A DNA stretch of 64,000 bases from NCBI GenBank assembly GCA_023935145.1, contig CM043704.1:100162873-100226872 (forward strand). Reading direction: 5' to 3'. This stretch comes from Bretschneidera sinensis (lineage: Eukaryota; Streptophyta; Magnoliopsida; Brassicales; Akaniaceae). Within the stretch, counting starts at the first letter, position 1. Every line of letters starts with the position of its first letter. This document shows positions 49,357 through 59,185 of the stretch, piece by piece. Under the pieces are notes generated by a model. That model did not search any database and had not been told where the DNA came from. It saw nothing but the letters and a program-made list of their open reading frames with translations. The position numbers and the translations under genes were made by a program.

Positions 49357-51417
49357 ATGGCAGCAAATAGCTACTCTGAGGGACACTCTTATACTAGACC
49401 ACCATTGTTCAATGGATCAAATTATAACTACTGGAAAAATAGAATGAAAATCTTCGTCGAAGGACAAGATTACAATCTATGGAGAATTATAGAAGAGGGA
49501 CCTAAAATTCCCTCAAAAGAAATAGTTATTGGAGAGACTCTTCATACAATGCCTAAACTCAAAACTGAGTTTACTGACGAGGATTGTAGAACGATGTCTC
49601 TCAATAGCAGAGCAACAAGCATGCTACATTGTGCATTAGATATTTCTGAATACAACAAAATATCTGCATGTGTTTCTGCTAAAGAAATATGGGACAAATT
49701 GCAAGTCACATATGAAGGAACAAGTGAAGTAAAAAAGTCTAAAATTTACATGCTAATTTCTGAATATGAATCTTTTAAGATGTCTCCTAACGAAACCATT
49801 TCTGAAATGCACTCACGATTTACTACTATTATAAATGGTTTAAAATTGCTTGGCAAGAATATTGAGGAAGTTGAACTAACCAGAAAAATCTTGAGATCTC
49901 TGCCACCAGAATGGAAACCAAAGAGGACAGCCATTCAAGAGGCCAAAAATCTTGACAAGCTTGATGTTAAGACGCTGCTTGGGTCATTATTGACATACGA
50001 GATCGAAGAAATGACTCCCATCGTCAATGATGATGAGAAGAAGAAAAAGCAAATTGCTCTCAAAGCTTCTACGAGCAACAAAGGAAAGGAATTAGAACAA
50101 GAAGCAGAGAGCAGTGAAGAGGATGGTGAAATGGCTTTAATCACCAGACGATTCCATAGGTTCTTGAAGAAAAGCAAGAAACCTTACTCAAAGGATCCCA
50201 CCTCAAAAAGAGAACCACTTATGTGCTATGGCTGCAAGAAGCCAGGACATATAAAAGCTGATTGTCCGGTTTCAAGCAAACCATACAAGGGCTTCAAGAA
50301 GAAAGCTATGGTAGCAACTACCTGGAGCGATGACGAAGAAGATAAGTCATCAGACAAAGAAATCGGATACGAAGAAATTGCCAACCTTTGTTTGATGGCA
50401 ATCGATGATGAAAGTGAGGTAACTTCTTCTCCCTCTTCAAAAAATAATATTGTTACTAGTAGTGAAGAACTTCTAGAAGTCATAAATGAAATGCATGAAG
50501 AATTAAAGAAATTTGATTCTAGAAATTCTGTTCTTAAGAAAGAAGTATCATCTCTTTCTAAAGAAATGATAGTTCTTAGAGAAGAAAAAGAAAAATTATC
50601 ATCTTTATTGTATAATTCGTCTCAAGATTTTCTTAAAGATGAAAATGAGAATTTGAAAAATAAAATTTCTGAATTAAACAGCACTGTGTCTAGACTTATG
50701 CTTGGTAAAGAAAAACTTGATGAAGTGCTTTCTTCCCAAAGATTAAGTGGAGGAAAATCTGGTGTAGGATATTCTCCATTGGGAAAACAAAAAACAAAAG
50801 AGAGCTTATTCATGAAAGCCTCTTGTGTAGATGGAGCTTCTACTTCAAAAGCTCCTAACCTTGTTGAAAGCACTCCCTTGATAAATCCGAGGAAGTCTAG
50901 AAACTTAAATGATCATACTAAATTGAAGCATCCTAAAAATACTCATGCTTATTTGTATGCTCATTCTAGAAATGCTCATACACACCCTAGAAATAATCAT
51001 CATGCTCTTTCTAGGAACAATGTGTATAATCAAAGAATGCATTCTGCTCATGCTCATCATAGGAATCACCATCATGGCTATTCTAGAAATAACTTGCATA
51101 CATATGCTAGCATGTATCCTAGAATGCATCATCGTTCATTTTCTGGAAATGACATGCATTTTCATACCCCTTACCATAGAATCATGTATCCTAGGAACTA
51201 TCATCCTAAGGATTATAGGAATGCACATTTAAAATTTCCTAGAAATTTCTATGACTATAATGCTAGGATTGTGCATCATCAACATGTTCATAGAGCACCA
51301 TATATTGTTAAGAAAGTATGGGTCCCAAAAGGAACCGTATTTTCAAGGACTAACCCCAAAGGACCCAAGAAATTTTGGGTACCTAAAAATGCTATCGTAT
51401 ATCCTTGTGTGATGTAG
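49357..51417 (+). CDS. gag: Sirevirus-like Gag
   Basis: 686 codons. The N-terminus has the Copia gag (UBN2-like) domain with PPLFNGSNYNYWKNRM and WDKLQVTYEGTSEVKKSK. A CCHC zinc knuckle, CYGCKKPGHIKADC, sits at residues 290-303, followed by an acidic segment, then a Lys/Glu-rich coiled coil at about 370-465. The C-terminal ~170 residues are rich in His, Asn, Arg and Tyr, with repeated PRN and SRN tetrapeptides, ending in a VPKG/VPKNAIVYPCVM block. Gag forms the particle and binds element RNA; Sirevirus Gags have been reported to bind dynein light chain through their C-terminal part, which is family knowledge. The frame stops at TAG and pol continues in the same frame. The same TAG is seen in the fragment at 1-1072. 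Start chosen as the first ATG after the primer binding site. Confidence 0.93.
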   Translation: MAANSYSEGHSYTRPPLFNGSNYNYWKNRMKIFVEGQDYNLWRIIEEGPKIPSKEIVIGETLHTMPKLKTEFTDEDCRTMSLNSRATSMLHCALDISEYNKISACVSAKEIWDKLQVTYEGTSEVKKSKIYMLISEYESFKMSPNETISEMHSRFTTIINGLKLLGKNIEEVELTRKILRSLPPEWKPKRTAIQEAKNLDKLDVKTLLGSLLTYEIEEMTPIVNDDEKKKKQIALKASTSNKGKELEQEAESSEEDGEMALITRRFHRFLKKSKKPYSKDPTSKREPLMCYGCKKPGHIKADCPVSSKPYKGFKKKAMVATTWSDDEEDKSSDKEIGYEEIANLCLMAIDDESEVTSSPSSKNNIVTSSEELLEVINEMHEELKKFDSRNSVLKKEVSSLSKEMIVLREEKEKLSSLLYNSSQDFLKDENENLKNKISELNSTVSRLMLGKEKLDEVLSSQRLSGGKSGVGYSPLGKQKTKESLFMKASCVDGASTSKAPNLVESTPLINPRKSRNLNDHTKLKHPKNTHAYLYAHSRNAHTHPRNNHHALSRNNVYNQRMHSAHAHHRNHHHGYSRNNLHTYASMYPRMHHRSFSGNDMHFHTPYHRIMYPRNYHPKDYRNAHLKFPRNFYDYNARIVHHQHVHRAPYIVKKVWVPKGTVFSRTNPKGPKKFWVPKNAIVYPCVM

Positions 51418-54400
51418 ATTTGCCTTCACACCAAGGAGAAAGGTAACTGTTGGTACCTTGATAGCGGTTGCTCGAAGCATATGACCGGTGATAAAAGCGT
51501 ATTCAAGGAGCTAACTCTAAGAGATGGTGGACTTGTGACCATTGGAGACAATATTAAAATAAAGATCATCGGGCATGGAAAAGTCGGTAATGATTTCTCA
51601 ACTTTAGATAATGTATTGCTAGTACAAGGCCTAAAGCCAAATTTACTTAGCATTAGTCAATTATGTGACAAAGGATATAAAGTCACATTTAAGACCTCTC
51701 ATTGTCTAGTTATAGACATCAAGAGCAACAAGATCAAATTCATTGGCCATAGACATGAAAATGTCTATATAGTTGATTTGAAATCCTTACATTCCAATAA
51801 TGAAAAATGTTTTCCTGCTTTTAGTGAAAATCAATGGCTATGGCATAGAAGGCTTGGTCATGTAAACATGAACTTGCTAAAAATTGTTTCAAGAAAAGAT
51901 TTAGTTATTGGTCTTCCTAAAATCAATTTTGAGAAAAACAAAATTTGCAATGCTTGTCAAATGGGAAAACAATCTAGGATATTTTTCAAAGCAAAAAATG
52001 TTGTCTCAACTACTAGACCTTTGGAACTTTTGCATATGGACTTATTTGGTCCAATTAGTACCATTAGTCTAGGTGGCCATCAATATGCTCTTGTTATTGT
52101 TGATGACTATTCAAGATATACCTTTGTTATTTTTATTGCTTATAAGGATGAAGCTTTCAAAGGATTTGAAAAGTTTTGCAAAAAGGTACAAAATGAAAAA
52201 GGTATTTGTATTTCAAGCATAAGAAGTGATCATGGCAAAGAATTTGAAAATCAAAGCTTTTCAAAATTTTGTGATGAAAATGGAATTAATCACAACTTTT
52301 CAGCTCCAAGAACTCCTCAACAAAATGGAGTTGTTGAGAGGAAAAATAGAGTTCTAGAAGAATTTTCAAGAACAATGCTTTGTGAAAATAATTTACCAAA
52401 ATATTTTTGGGCTGAAGCCGTGAATACTTCTTGCTATATTTTAAATAGAATTTTGATAAGGCCCCTGCTTGATAAAACACCTTATGAACTATGGAAAGGG
52501 AGAAAGCCTAATATTTCCTATTTTCGTGCCTTTGGTAGTAAGTGCTTCATCTTAAATAACAATAAAGCTAACTTGGGTAAATTTGATTCCAAGACTGATG
52601 AAGGGATATTTTTAGGATATTCTACTACTAGTAAGGCTTATAGAGTTTTCAATAAGAGAACTCTAGTAGTAGAAGAATCTGTGCATGTAACTATTGATGA
52701 AACTAACCCAATGAGTAGTGGAGAAGTTTCCTTTAAAGATGATGCAGATTTTATTCCAAGAATGGAAACTCCTACTCCCATTGTTGACCTAAAAGAGAGT
52801 TCTACTCAAACAAATGAAGGGATGGCAACTCCAAATTTGGACCAACAATCCTCAAGTCAGCAAGAGGAAAATCTACCCAAGGATTGGAGGTATGTAAATC
52901 ATCATCCAATTGATCAAGTAATTGGTGATCCTTCACAAGGGGTAAGAACTCGCTCTTCCATAAGAAATATTTGCAATTTTGTAGCTTATTTGTCTCAAGA
53001 AGAACCTAAGACATTTATAGAAGCTGAAAAAGATAATAATTGGATAATTGCAATGCAGGAAGAGATAAATCAATTTGAGAGAAACAATGTTTGGGAACTA
53101 GTTCCAAGACCTAAAGATCATTCAATTATTGGAACTAAATGGGTATATAGAAATAAAATGGATGAAAATGGTATAGTAACTAGAAATAAGGCTAGACTAG
53201 TTGCTAAGGGATATAACCAAGAGGAAGGAATAGATTTTGATGAAACCTATGCTCCCGTAGCTAGATTAGAGGCTATTCGAATGTTATTAGCCTTTGCATG
53301 CTTTAATAAATTCAAGCTGTTTCAAATGGATGTGAAAAGTGCCTTTTTAAATGGCTTTATAGAAGAAGAAGTTTGTGTTGAACAACCTCTTGGATTTGAA
53401 AATCCTAGTCTTCCAAATCATGTCTATAAACTTTCTAAAGCTCTATATGGGTTGAAGCAAACTCCAAGGGCATGATATGAAAGACTAAGTAAATTTTTGA
53501 TTGATAATAAATTTGTAAGAGGAAGAATAGATACAACTCTCTTCACAAAAACTCACAAAAATGACACTTTGATAGTTCAAATATATGTTGATGATATTAT
53601 ATTTGGTGCTACTAATGAATCTATGTGTCAAGAGTTTGCAAAGTGCATGCAAGGTGAATTTGAAATGAGCATGATGGGAGAACTTACCTACTTCCTTGGA
53701 CTGCAAATCAAGCAACTAAAAGGAGGTATCTTCATCAATCAACAAAAGTACATCAAAGATCTACTAAAGAGATTCGGGATGGAAAGCTCAAAGCCTATTG
53801 GAACGCCTATGAGCACAACCACCAAACTTGATCTTGATGAAGGAGGTAAAACTGTAGATTCTAAATATTATAGAAGCATGATAGGTGCTTTACTGTACTT
53901 GACTGCAAGTAGACCTGATATAATGTTCAGTGTATGCATGTGTGCTAGATTTCAATCTAATCCTAAGGAATCACATGTAGTTGCAGTAAAAAGAGTCCTT
54001 AGATATCTACAAGGGACCCAGACCATAGGATTATGGTATTCTAGAGAATCATCTTTTGAGCTAGTAGGATATTCGGATGCTGATTTTGCTGGATGTAGGT
54101 TAGATAGAAAAAGCACAAGTGGAACATGCCAATTCTTAGGTGCTATGTTAACTTATTGGTTCTCCAAGAAACAGAATTCAGTTGCACTATCAACCGCTGA
54201 GGCGGAATATGTAGCAGCTGGCAGTTGTTGTGCCTAAGTACTATGGATGAAACAACAACTAGAAGACTATGGCATGAGTCTAAAAAATATTCCTATATTT
54301 TGTGATAATACTAGTGCCATCAACCTAACCAAAAATCCTATTCAGCACTCTAGAACCAAGCATATAGAGATTAGACATCATTTCTTAAGAGACCATGCTC

Positions 54401-54540
54401 AAAAAGGTGATATAAGATTAGAATTTATACCTTCAGAAGATCAAATAGCTGATATTCTTACAAAACCCTTAAGTGAAGCTAGTTTTTGTAAGATTAGAAA
54501 GTTAATGGGATTGCTTGATTTTGATAAATTGAATGTTTGA
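51418..54540 (+). pseudogene. pol: Sirevirus-like Pol (protease, integrase, RT, RNase H), interrupted
   Basis: In the same frame as gag. Protease: [14 protein letters not shown] with the DSG active site. Pre-integrase zinc region: [10 protein letters not shown] and CNACQMGK. Integrase DDE triad: [19 protein letters not shown] and [37 protein letters not shown] and the catalytic YVDDIIFG. RNase H: GYSDADFAG, STAEAEYVAA and FCDNTSAINL. Two internal stops break it: TGA at 53473-53475 in the place of the Trp usual after PRA, and TAA at 54235-54237. Both are explained by single C-to-T or G-to-A changes. No frameshift is present, so inactivation is recent. All catalytic residues are retained. Confidence 0.95.
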
Positions 54541-54680
54541 TTGCATCTCATTTCATCATTTGCATGTTTGACATTGAGTGATAGAGTATTAATCCATGTT
54601 TAATTATTCCCTTCACTCAAAAATGTCATAGATAAACAAAATCGTGCTAAAAATTCAGGACTGGAAATTTTACTCAGGAC
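54541..54680 (+). other. Short non-coding spacer after pol
   Basis: 140 bp of AT-rich DNA between the pol stop and the first internal palindrome; nothing else is seen. Confidence 0.6.
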
Positions 54681-55019
54681 CCAGTCGACAGGTAAATGTT
54701 CTCCAGTCGACTGGTAAGTCTCTGCCTGTGTTTCCAGTCGACTGGTAATTTTGACCCAGTCGACTGGTAACTCTCTGTCAAAACTTCCAGACGACTGTTA
54801 AGTCTTCTCCAGTCGACTATAAGATCAAATCCTGCTTGGAGCCTTTTTTTTTTTGAAAAATCCGTGTCCTCCAGTCGACTGGTAAAAATAGCCCAGTCGA
54901 CTGGTAACTCACTGCCAGTTTACCCAGTCGACTGGTACGTTTACCCAGTCGACTGGTAAAGAAACTGTTCTTCTTTTCAAAGGACCCAGTCGACTGGTAT
55001 ATCGACCCCAGTCGACTGG
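54681..55019. repeat. Internal palindrome array before ORF3 (12 sites, 9 perfect)
   Basis: Perfect CCAGTCGACTGG at 54703, 54734, 54756, 54871, 54893, 54924, 54945, 54986 and 55008. Degenerate copies lie at 54681, 54787 and 54809. Each perfect copy is followed by TA. It is the same motif as in both LTRs, but the spacer sequences differ, so this is not a simple LTR copy. It ends 11 bp before a TATA box. Confidence 0.95.
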
Positions 55020-55030
55020 TATCGCGATTC

Positions 55031-55038
55031 TATAAAAG
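55031..55038 (+). promoter_or_regulatory. Putative internal promoter TATA box for ORF3
   Basis: TATAAAAG, followed by a ~210-bp leader with no upstream ATG that I can see, then the ORF3 ATG at 55249. The palindrome array immediately upstream reproduces the LTR promoter arrangement. Confidence 0.6.
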
Positions 55039-55248
55039 GGACTGTTCATTTTCGCCATTTTTACGCCATTTTCAAAGAGCCCAAGCTTTCTTTCTCTAGA
55101 AAAATTCATCTTTTTGATCTAAAAACCATCCAAATCCCTTCTAAACACACCGATCTACTCATTCCTAAAGAGATTTTTAACTTTCTACGGTTAAAATCTC
55201 TCATTTTTACCAAATTTCCTTTTTCCAAAAACTTCAAATTTCTTAAAA

Positions 55249-56505
55249 ATGAGTGACAAAATCCGTATAAAACTCACAACAAGTGGACCTAATGCGCCCA
55301 AAAAGCCAAGTTCTTCAAAACCTTCGGCTTCGAAGTCGAAAGAGAAGGGAGTAGCAAGGTCATCCAGCAAGGAGTCCAGAACAGAGTTGGAGTAGGCTCT
55401 GTTTTTCAGCCCAGCGGCTCATAAGAGGTATAACTCTATAATCCGTCACAAGAAAATCATGACGGGTAGAGTCGTTGATTTCGACTCCATTCGTCATGGT
55501 AATTTCGATATTCTACCAGTCTTTGAGGCAATAAATCTGACCCCACTGGTCAGAATTCATGAAAAATATTACCCGCGACTGATTCACCAGTTCTATGCGA
55601 ACTTGGTGAAACCCAGTCCTCTGGCTCTGAGATTCAGAACCAGAGTTAGCGGTGTGGAGTTTGAGGTCAACACTGACCTCTTAATGAGCATTCTGAGAAT
55701 CCCTATAAGGGGGGTTCAATGGAGTCTGGATGGATGGCCAGACAACTTTGAAGTTGAGGAGTCCTGTCGGATAGTCAGGGGCGACCCTAACTATGTGTAC
55801 AGACCCACTACATTTCACACATGTAGTGACTTGCCCCTCGACTCAAAAATGTTTCAATTGATTGTCAGTTGGACCATCCACCCGAGACTCGGGAGTCGAG
55901 GGTATCTATCTAAAATAGATACGGTATTGATTTGGTGCCTAAAATCTGGGCACCACTTCAATATATATCCTCTGCTGCTCGCCAACATGATAAACGGCGA
56001 AGCAAACGACTCCAGGTGTCTTCCTTATGGGATGCTCATTACACTCATCCTCCAGCACTTCCGGGTACCTTTGCCTGCCTCCGAGGCTCAGGATATCGGA
56101 TTGACGGATATCATCAACATCTCATCTATGAAGAAGATGGGATGTACTGTTCGTGAAGGGTTTCTCTATCCTAAGGCCGGAAAGCGCCTAAGGATTCGAG
56201 AGGATGCGAGTGACAGTGATGAGGATGCTGATACGGCTGTTGAGATGGAGACAGATACCCGAGCACCTCCCATTGGTGGCTCAAGTACTGGTCAGACTGG
56301 ATATGGTGACATCCTATGAGCTATCACGAGTCTTCAGATGACGATGGAGTCCGGTTTTCAGTCCATGCAGTCCGATTATCAGAGGCTGAGCTCCTCCATA
56401 GACCACCTACGGGATGACTTCGAGTTACATCAAGAGCACACCGAGGGTTCCCTAGCTGAGATTAGGGAACTTCTTCGTGACAGCTCGGACTCTCCCGCAC
56501 CATGA
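55249..56505 (+). pseudogene. ORF3 of the Sirevirus-like element (plant-transposon-protein-like), interrupted
   Basis: A 418-codon frame starting MSDKIRIKL, with a Ser/Lys-rich basic N-terminus. A long domain (55459-56319) contains VFEAINLTPLVRIHEKYYP, LIHQFYANLVKPS and VEFEVNTDLLMSILRIP; this pattern (an EFYANL-like block, then a motif before LGIP/LRIP) is typical of the plant-transposon-protein domain found in gypsy and Sirevirus extra ORFs. An acidic DASDSDEDAD linker and a C-terminal amphipathic, coiled-coil-like stretch follow. In-frame stops: TAG at 55393-55395 and TGA at 56317-56319, each one transition from a sense codon. It sits in the env-like ORF position of Sireviruses; no signal peptide or clear membrane helix is seen, so an envelope role is not supported. 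Function unknown. Confidence 0.8.
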
Positions 56506-57177
56506 GTCTCTTTCTTTTATCAGTTCTTAGCACTTTTCCAGTTTTTGTCACATAGCACGGACATCCCATGTTTGTTTTTCTTAGCTATGGCTCTATGAGG
56601 CCCTACTTGTATTGACTTTTTCTCTATGATGATGTAATACTATTAGCCATATTTATTGCATTTATTTACGCTATTTGTGATATGTTAGAACTGTTTTAAA
56701 TATCTGTTTAGTCACTAAATCTGATATAAACTGCTTATATGCTTAAAAAAACTTCCGGTTCTTCCCGGGAAGGCTTCTGAAATTCAAATAAAGCCAAATC
56801 TTTGCGTACATATTTGTATTCTTATAACCTATTTGACAGTGTTGGCTAAGTAGCTTATTTTTTATGTTATGCCCCCTTTAGTTGCTGTTGTCAAAACGGG
56901 GGAGAAAAATGAGAAAAACGAGAAAATCTAAGTAAAACGCAACCAATGCATAGATTTAGGGGGAGTATTGCTCCATATCTGTGTAAAAATGTTTATTGAA
57001 TGGTTGAGTTTAATTCTAGATTGGTTGAAAGAAATATAAACTGTGTTTGCTTGTTTACAGGGTGGTTTTACTCGAAAAACAGAGGAGACTCTGTCCAAAT
57101 TTTTGTAAAAATTTAACATTTAGTTTTTAAAACTGTTTTTACATTATTAGTTTTGTCATCATCAAAAAGGGGGAGAT
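56506..57177 (+). other. 3' untranslated region with three polypurine-like tracts
   Basis: GGGGGAG-type tracts occur at 56896-56906, 56955-56966 and 57163-57177; the last directly abuts the 3' LTR and is the probable plus-strand primer. Extra upstream copies of the tract are a described feature of Sireviruses. No ORF is supported. Confidence 0.85.
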
Positions 57178-58408
57178 TGTTGACCCTCACCCGTATTTTA
57201 ATGATGGCAAAACACAACTGTTATTTAACTAACATGTTTAAACTAAGTTGTATTAAGGATCAAACACATTCAACCAAGGAACAAAGTGCAAAAACTCGAA
57301 CCAAATCAAGTATCGAGTGAAGACTGAAGATCTAGTATAGGTCTTAAGATTTAGAACCAATGTAAGTCTCACTCATACATTGTATTAGCTTGTTCAATGG
57401 CTCAAACACAAAAGGTTTTTCTAAAACCATTAATTTTAAATGTTTTTAATAAAAAAAACAGAAGAAAAACTGGGTTGGAAGACAACCCAGTCGACTGGGT
57501 ACATATACCAGTCGACTGGTATATGGGTCAGAAGGTATCCAGTCGACTGGATGAATTAACCCAGTCGACTGGTACATTGACCAGTAATATCCCAGTCGAC
57601 TGGATGATTCAACCCAGTCGACTGGTAAAATGGACAGAAAGTCCCCAATCGACTGGATGATATATACCAGTCGACTGGATACCCAGAAGGTCTGAAAACG
57701 TATATTTTTCAAGTGAACCCAGTCGACTGGTAGTTCAAAAATATGACCGTTGGACTCCAAATCTGAACGTTTTAAAGTAAATCTTTTTCAAATTAAAGTC
57801 CAAAACGGCCATATTAATTGATTGCTATATAAACCCATTCAGAAAAGCATTCAAAAAACAAGAAGCAAATATTCAAAAAGAGTTGATCTCATATAATCAA
57901 GTTTTTATACTCTTGAAACACAAAAAGCTTTGAGATAATCTTATTGAGCCATTTCTTCAAGCTTTACTTTGAAAGAGAGACATTTCTGTTGTAATAAGCT
58001 TTCATTTGTTGTCTCTCTACCTTTTACTTTACACCATCTTTGTAAAGGGATTACTTCCGAGAGGAAGGGGAAACTTCCGAAAGGAAGGGGATTTTTCGGT
58101 TTAAGCAATTCCTGTAAATTGCTTATGTACGGTTTGTGCAACACCCGGCTAAGTTGTGCGACTAAGTTTTCTTAGTGGATTACTTTAAGGAGTTCCTTGA
58201 AGAGAGTGGATGTAGGGTCGGAACGAATCCGATATTGCCGAACCACTATAACTGTGTTTGCATCCTCTTTCCTTAAACTCTTTATTTACAGCTTTTTACT
58301 TGTATTAATTATTTGTTGCTTATCAGTTTTTATAAACTTGTATAAATTCCGCAAAAGTTTTTAAAAACCCAATTCACCCCCCCTCTTGGGTTGAAACCTC
58401 GAGCTACA
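57178..58408 (+). mobile_element. 3' LTR of the Sirevirus-like element
   Basis: 1,231 bp, 22 bp shorter than the 5' LTR because one palindrome plus spacer is missing near 57730. TATA box TATATAAA at 57826-57833. Confidence 0.96.
57487..57730. repeat. Palindrome array in the 3' LTR (9 sites, 8 perfect)
   Basis: Same array as in the 5' LTR with one copy lost and one mutated (CCAATCGACTGG near 57645). Confidence 0.95.
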
Positions 58409-58980
58409 AAACTTTTTCGAGTCGAGACACACTCTGTTCAAGACTAGCTCAAAAGTTTTACAAGCCAAAGATTTTACTTGGGATTTGCTCATGAAACTTA
58501 ACGAGTCGAGCTCGAGTTGATTGGCAATCATAGTTACCATAAACTATAAAAAAAAAATTAGTTGATTTATGAACGTTTTAAAAAAGAATAATGTAGGGTA
58601 GTGTTTTCAGAGGGGAAGGTATTAAACGAATCGTTTTGTCTTCGTGAGACAAGGTGTAAACCTCGAGGCGTTGGGGAATATGTCTTTTTAAAATTTATTT
58701 TTATTTTAAAAAATAATATAAAATAATAAATATTATCAAAATAAAAATTAGATTTCACAAAAAAAAAATCTAATAATATAATTTGTATGTAAATGTATCC
58801 ATCAAAAGAAGCTATTGTACATTGGTTTTAGTAGTTGAGAAAGCAAATACTAGTAGATATTGTAGTATAGAGTACCAAATCGGGCATATTGTACTATAAT
58901 TTAATGATAAGAAGTTGAAAATGACTTGCCTATTAGTAGAGGGATTTTGTTGTCTTATAGAAATGAAAACTAAGTGTCTC

Positions 58981-59185
58981 GAGGAATTCTTGGCTGCATC
59001 ATGTGCAAATAAAGTATTTTCAACAGTTGAAAAACTTGAGTGGTAATTTTTAAGAACTTCACTAGTAACATCCGAATATATTCAATTAACATTATTAATG
59101 AAATTTTTTAAAATTTACCAATCAAGTTTCCAAACGGTACAAAATTCTTAATTTGCGCTCGATACAAACAAGAATTTTTTGTCTC
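58981..59185. repeat. 205-bp foldback, unit 5
   Basis: Same inverted-arm structure as at 14723-14927. Confidence 0.7.

Larger units (their letters stand above)
48049..58408 (+). mobile_element. Nearly complete Sirevirus-like Copia retrotransposon, 10.36 kb
   Basis: LTRs at 48049-49301 and 57178-58408, Met-tRNA primer binding site, gag (686 codons), pol in the same frame, a third ORF between pol and the 3' LTR, three polypurine-like tracts and a perfect 5-bp target duplication. The length (~10 kb), a gag with a coiled coil beyond the zinc knuckle, an extra 3' ORF, repeated polypurine tracts and palindromes in the LTR are all described traits of Sireviruses, a plant Copia lineage. By eye the two LTRs differ by about ten substitutions, one 22-bp repeat unit and one homopolymer base, i.e. 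below 1%, so the insertion is recent. No frameshifts are seen; five in-frame nonsense codons interrupt the reading frames. Confidence 0.95.

Noticed and set aside
55459..56319. ORF3 as a host gene captured by the element
   Set aside because: The frame extends both ways to an element-internal ATG and stop, and its domain style is that of plant transposon proteins.
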